A stretch of DNA of 8,938 bases, taken from positions 1-8,938 of the forward strand of contig JAHHQS010000155.1 in assembly GCA_020026285.1 (NCBI GenBank). The letters are read 5' to 3'. The translations under genes were made by a program, and so were the position numbers. Below are positions 7,697 to 8,938 of the stretch, in pieces; the stretch's first letter is position 1; every line of letters begins with the position of its first letter. This DNA is from Parabacteroides sp. Its GTDB lineage: Bacteria; Bacteroidota; Bacteroidia; Bacteroidales; Tannerellaceae. The notes under the pieces were generated by a model that was given only the letters and a program-made list of their open reading frames with translations, ran no database searches and was not told where the DNA came from.

Positions 7697-8448
7697 GACC
7701 TTTTCCACGCATAATCCTGATAGCTTTTTTCAAAAACCATAGATTTCTCAATTTCTATAAGTTGGAATAAGACCTTAATATCAGTGTTTCCAACCTTCGT
7801 GTCATTGTCTGCAATCCATTGATAGTCATCTCCTCCTGTTTCGCATCTTTGAACTGTTTCCAGATATAATCGCGTTTATTAAGACGGCTAACGTTCCAAC
7901 CCATACTTGCTGCCGGTATGCATTTTCCGAGGAATCCGGCCATACTCATAACGGTTCTTGCAATATTTAGCCAACCAAATAACACTTCACGTCTACCTTT
8001 AGCACGTTGTCCAACAGGAACAATCTAAGCATGGAGAAGCGAACTGCTCTCGTTGAGGTGAATCAGAAATCCGATGACATATTCTTGTCCATATCATTTG
8101 ACACACCAGTGACAAACATACCCACTACTCAATTCAAGGACATCGCTGAAGTGGACTGTTATCTGTATTCTTGTACTGATTTACGGTTTGGATTCCAAAT
8201 GCTATCTAAAGTGTATGGTTATAATTACTACAAAGACGAACTTCGCACAACAATTCGGCTAGATTTTGCTGTCGGATCTGAAAGATCCTACAACCTAAAT
8301 CAGCCAACCGTTTTTGTAAACGGGCTTCTAACGATTTCTTTTGGTAACCCGGCAGATGAGTTTTTCTATCAGGATCTATCTCAAAATTCAAATTTATTCC
8401 ATGTTTTATGTATTGACGTCACTTTTTACTTATTGTCAATCAATCCAA
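7693..8448 (-). pseudogene. Degenerate MobV (Mob_Pre) relaxase
   Basis: One minus frame carries YGQEYVIGFLIHLNES (8046-8093) followed by SLLHA, a stop, and IVPVGQRAKGRRE. This matches the spacing of the MobV relaxase metal-binding motif HxDExxPHxH with its following VP strand and basic stretch, as in the family pattern VVSAVLHxDExTPHxHAxVVP. Here D has become N, P has become S and the middle H has become L. The frame is broken by TGA at 8094-8096 and TAG at 8025-8027 and ends at 7755 after a helical stretch (EEMTINGLQTMTRRLETLI). A different frame upstream (8206-8448) reads INLNFEIDPDRK and SLEARLQKRLADLGCRIF, plausibly the N-terminal part. A third frame (ending 7693) also looks coding, so at least two frameshifts are implied. 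Relaxases of this type nick oriT to start mobilization; this copy must be dead. An open frame on the opposite strand (8031-8483) is judged a shadow. Confidence 0.6.
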
Positions 8449-8592
8449 CTAATATTTTTTCAAATAAACAATATCCGGTTTAGGTAGTTCTTTCTTTATC
8501 TCTCTATGAAAAATTTGAATATATTCTGACTTGACGACATTGTATAGGAGGATATGTAATACACTGTTCCATAGATATATATATACTATAGG
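8449..8592 (-). pseudogene. Coding-like fragment without a clear start
   Basis: A minus-strand frame stays open for about 45 codons and ends at TAG (8449-8451). It contains NVVKSEYIQIF and HREIKKELPKPDIVYLKKY, whose charge pattern and codon use look genuine. No start codon is obvious. The same frame continues past the TAG, through further stops, into the N-terminal part of the relaxase relic, so it may be an eroded upstream part of that gene or the tail of a neighbour. No family recognised. Confidence 0.3.
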
Positions 8593-8595
8593 AGG
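8543..8595. repeat. Direct repeat TATAGGAGG flanking an AT run
   Basis: TATAGGAGG occurs at 8543-8551 and 8587-8595, 44 bases apart, and the matches extend loosely (both are followed by a GTAA). Between them is an alternating AT run, ATAGATATATATATACTAT, that is almost palindromic. The GGAGG resembles a Shine-Dalgarno sequence, but no reading frame of useful length follows either copy. Confidence 0.5.
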
Positions 8596-8938
8596 CCGTA
8601 AGTAACAAATTGGCAACAAAACATGGATTTAAAAGGTAATAATAAGAAAGCAAATTACAAGTATGTGGTTGAGTAACAAAATGTGTGTTCCTGATTTGCG
8701 AAATCCTTATATAATTTTATAATGATACAATAATCCCAATTATATGCGCTATAGTCTCGAAGAGAATCAGCTATATTGGGAGTTCTAGGATAAATATGAT
8801 GAAGGATTATTTCTCACTATTTTATTCATTTTTATCCAATCCATAGATTGTATTCTATCATCAGCGACCATAATCTTAGTGTGTTGTAAAATAAAGAACT
8901 AAACTTATAGGTTTATAAAAAAATAAATGTTATCTTTG
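8596..8938. other. AT-rich region without a recognisable gene
   Basis: No open frame of convincing length is found on either strand. The only coding-like trace is a 17-codon plus-strand frame at 8623-8676 (MDLKGNNKKANYKYVVE), lysine/asparagine-rich, ended by TAA; it could be the head of a lost gene. The right end carries a promoter box. Confidence 0.5.
8912..8938 (+). promoter_or_regulatory. Bacteroidota -7 promoter box at the right edge
   Basis: The window ends in TATCTTTG (8931-8938), a perfect TAnnTTTG -7 box. A TTTA at 8912-8915 is a poor -33 candidate at short spacing. It points rightward, so a gene probably begins just beyond the window. Only half of the promoter region can be judged. 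Confidence 0.5.

Noticed and set aside
7755..7985. DDE transposase C-terminus as an explanation for the minus frame at 7755-7985
   Set aside because: The REVLFGWL stretch weakly recalls the E-x-x-FG motif, but the spacing is wrong, and the same frame upstream holds a MobV relaxase motif.
8031..8483. Plus-strand open frame of about 150 codons from ATG at 8031 (158 from an earlier TTG)
   Set aside because: No family resemblance was seen, and the opposite strand over the same bases carries MobV-like motifs and better amphipathic helices, so it is treated as a shadow.

Overview
The window looks like accessory DNA from a member of the Bacteroidota, probably the Bacteroidales. The base composition is AT-rich, there are promoter boxes of the Bacteroidota type (TAnnTTTG) and no strong Shine-Dalgarno sites at gene starts, and it holds a relic of a MobV relaxase similar to those on mobilizable Bacteroidota elements. 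Almost all coding sequence is on the minus strand, so the biology reads from right to left. No tRNA, rRNA or CRISPR array was seen.

Right part (about 7.5-8.94 kb): eroded mobile-element DNA. A minus-strand MobV (Mob_Pre) relaxase relic is broken by stops and frame changes and has lost parts of its metal-binding motif. Beyond it is AT-rich, gene-poor DNA with a repeated TATAGGAGG and, at the very edge, a -7 promoter box for a rightward gene outside the window.

Centre (1962-7460, minus): one very large intact gene for an 1832-residue protein. It combines a DUF4011 domain, a superfamily 1 helicase split by roughly 870 residues of helical insertion, a Vsr/DUF559-like nuclease domain and a C-terminal DUF3320-like region. 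This is the architecture described for the anti-phage protein Hhe. A Bacteroidota-type promoter with an overlapping inverted repeat lies just upstream.

Left part (1-1966): directly after the helicase stop is the C-terminal remnant of an AlbA_2/HATPase (RecG-like, Schlafen-related) regulator, broken by an in-frame TAG and a one-base frameshift. It is followed by a SIR2-like gene (probable NAD+ hydrolase), whose first codons also look frameshifted. The last 150-odd bases beyond the SIR2 gene hold a dense cluster of palindromes.

How it may work together: helicase-nuclease and SIR2 lie in the same direction and could be one transcript, with nucleic-acid sensing or cutting by the large protein and NAD+ depletion by SIR2. 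That pairing is inference. The pseudogenes on both sides show the locus is a patchwork of transferred and decaying parts, as is usual in defence islands.
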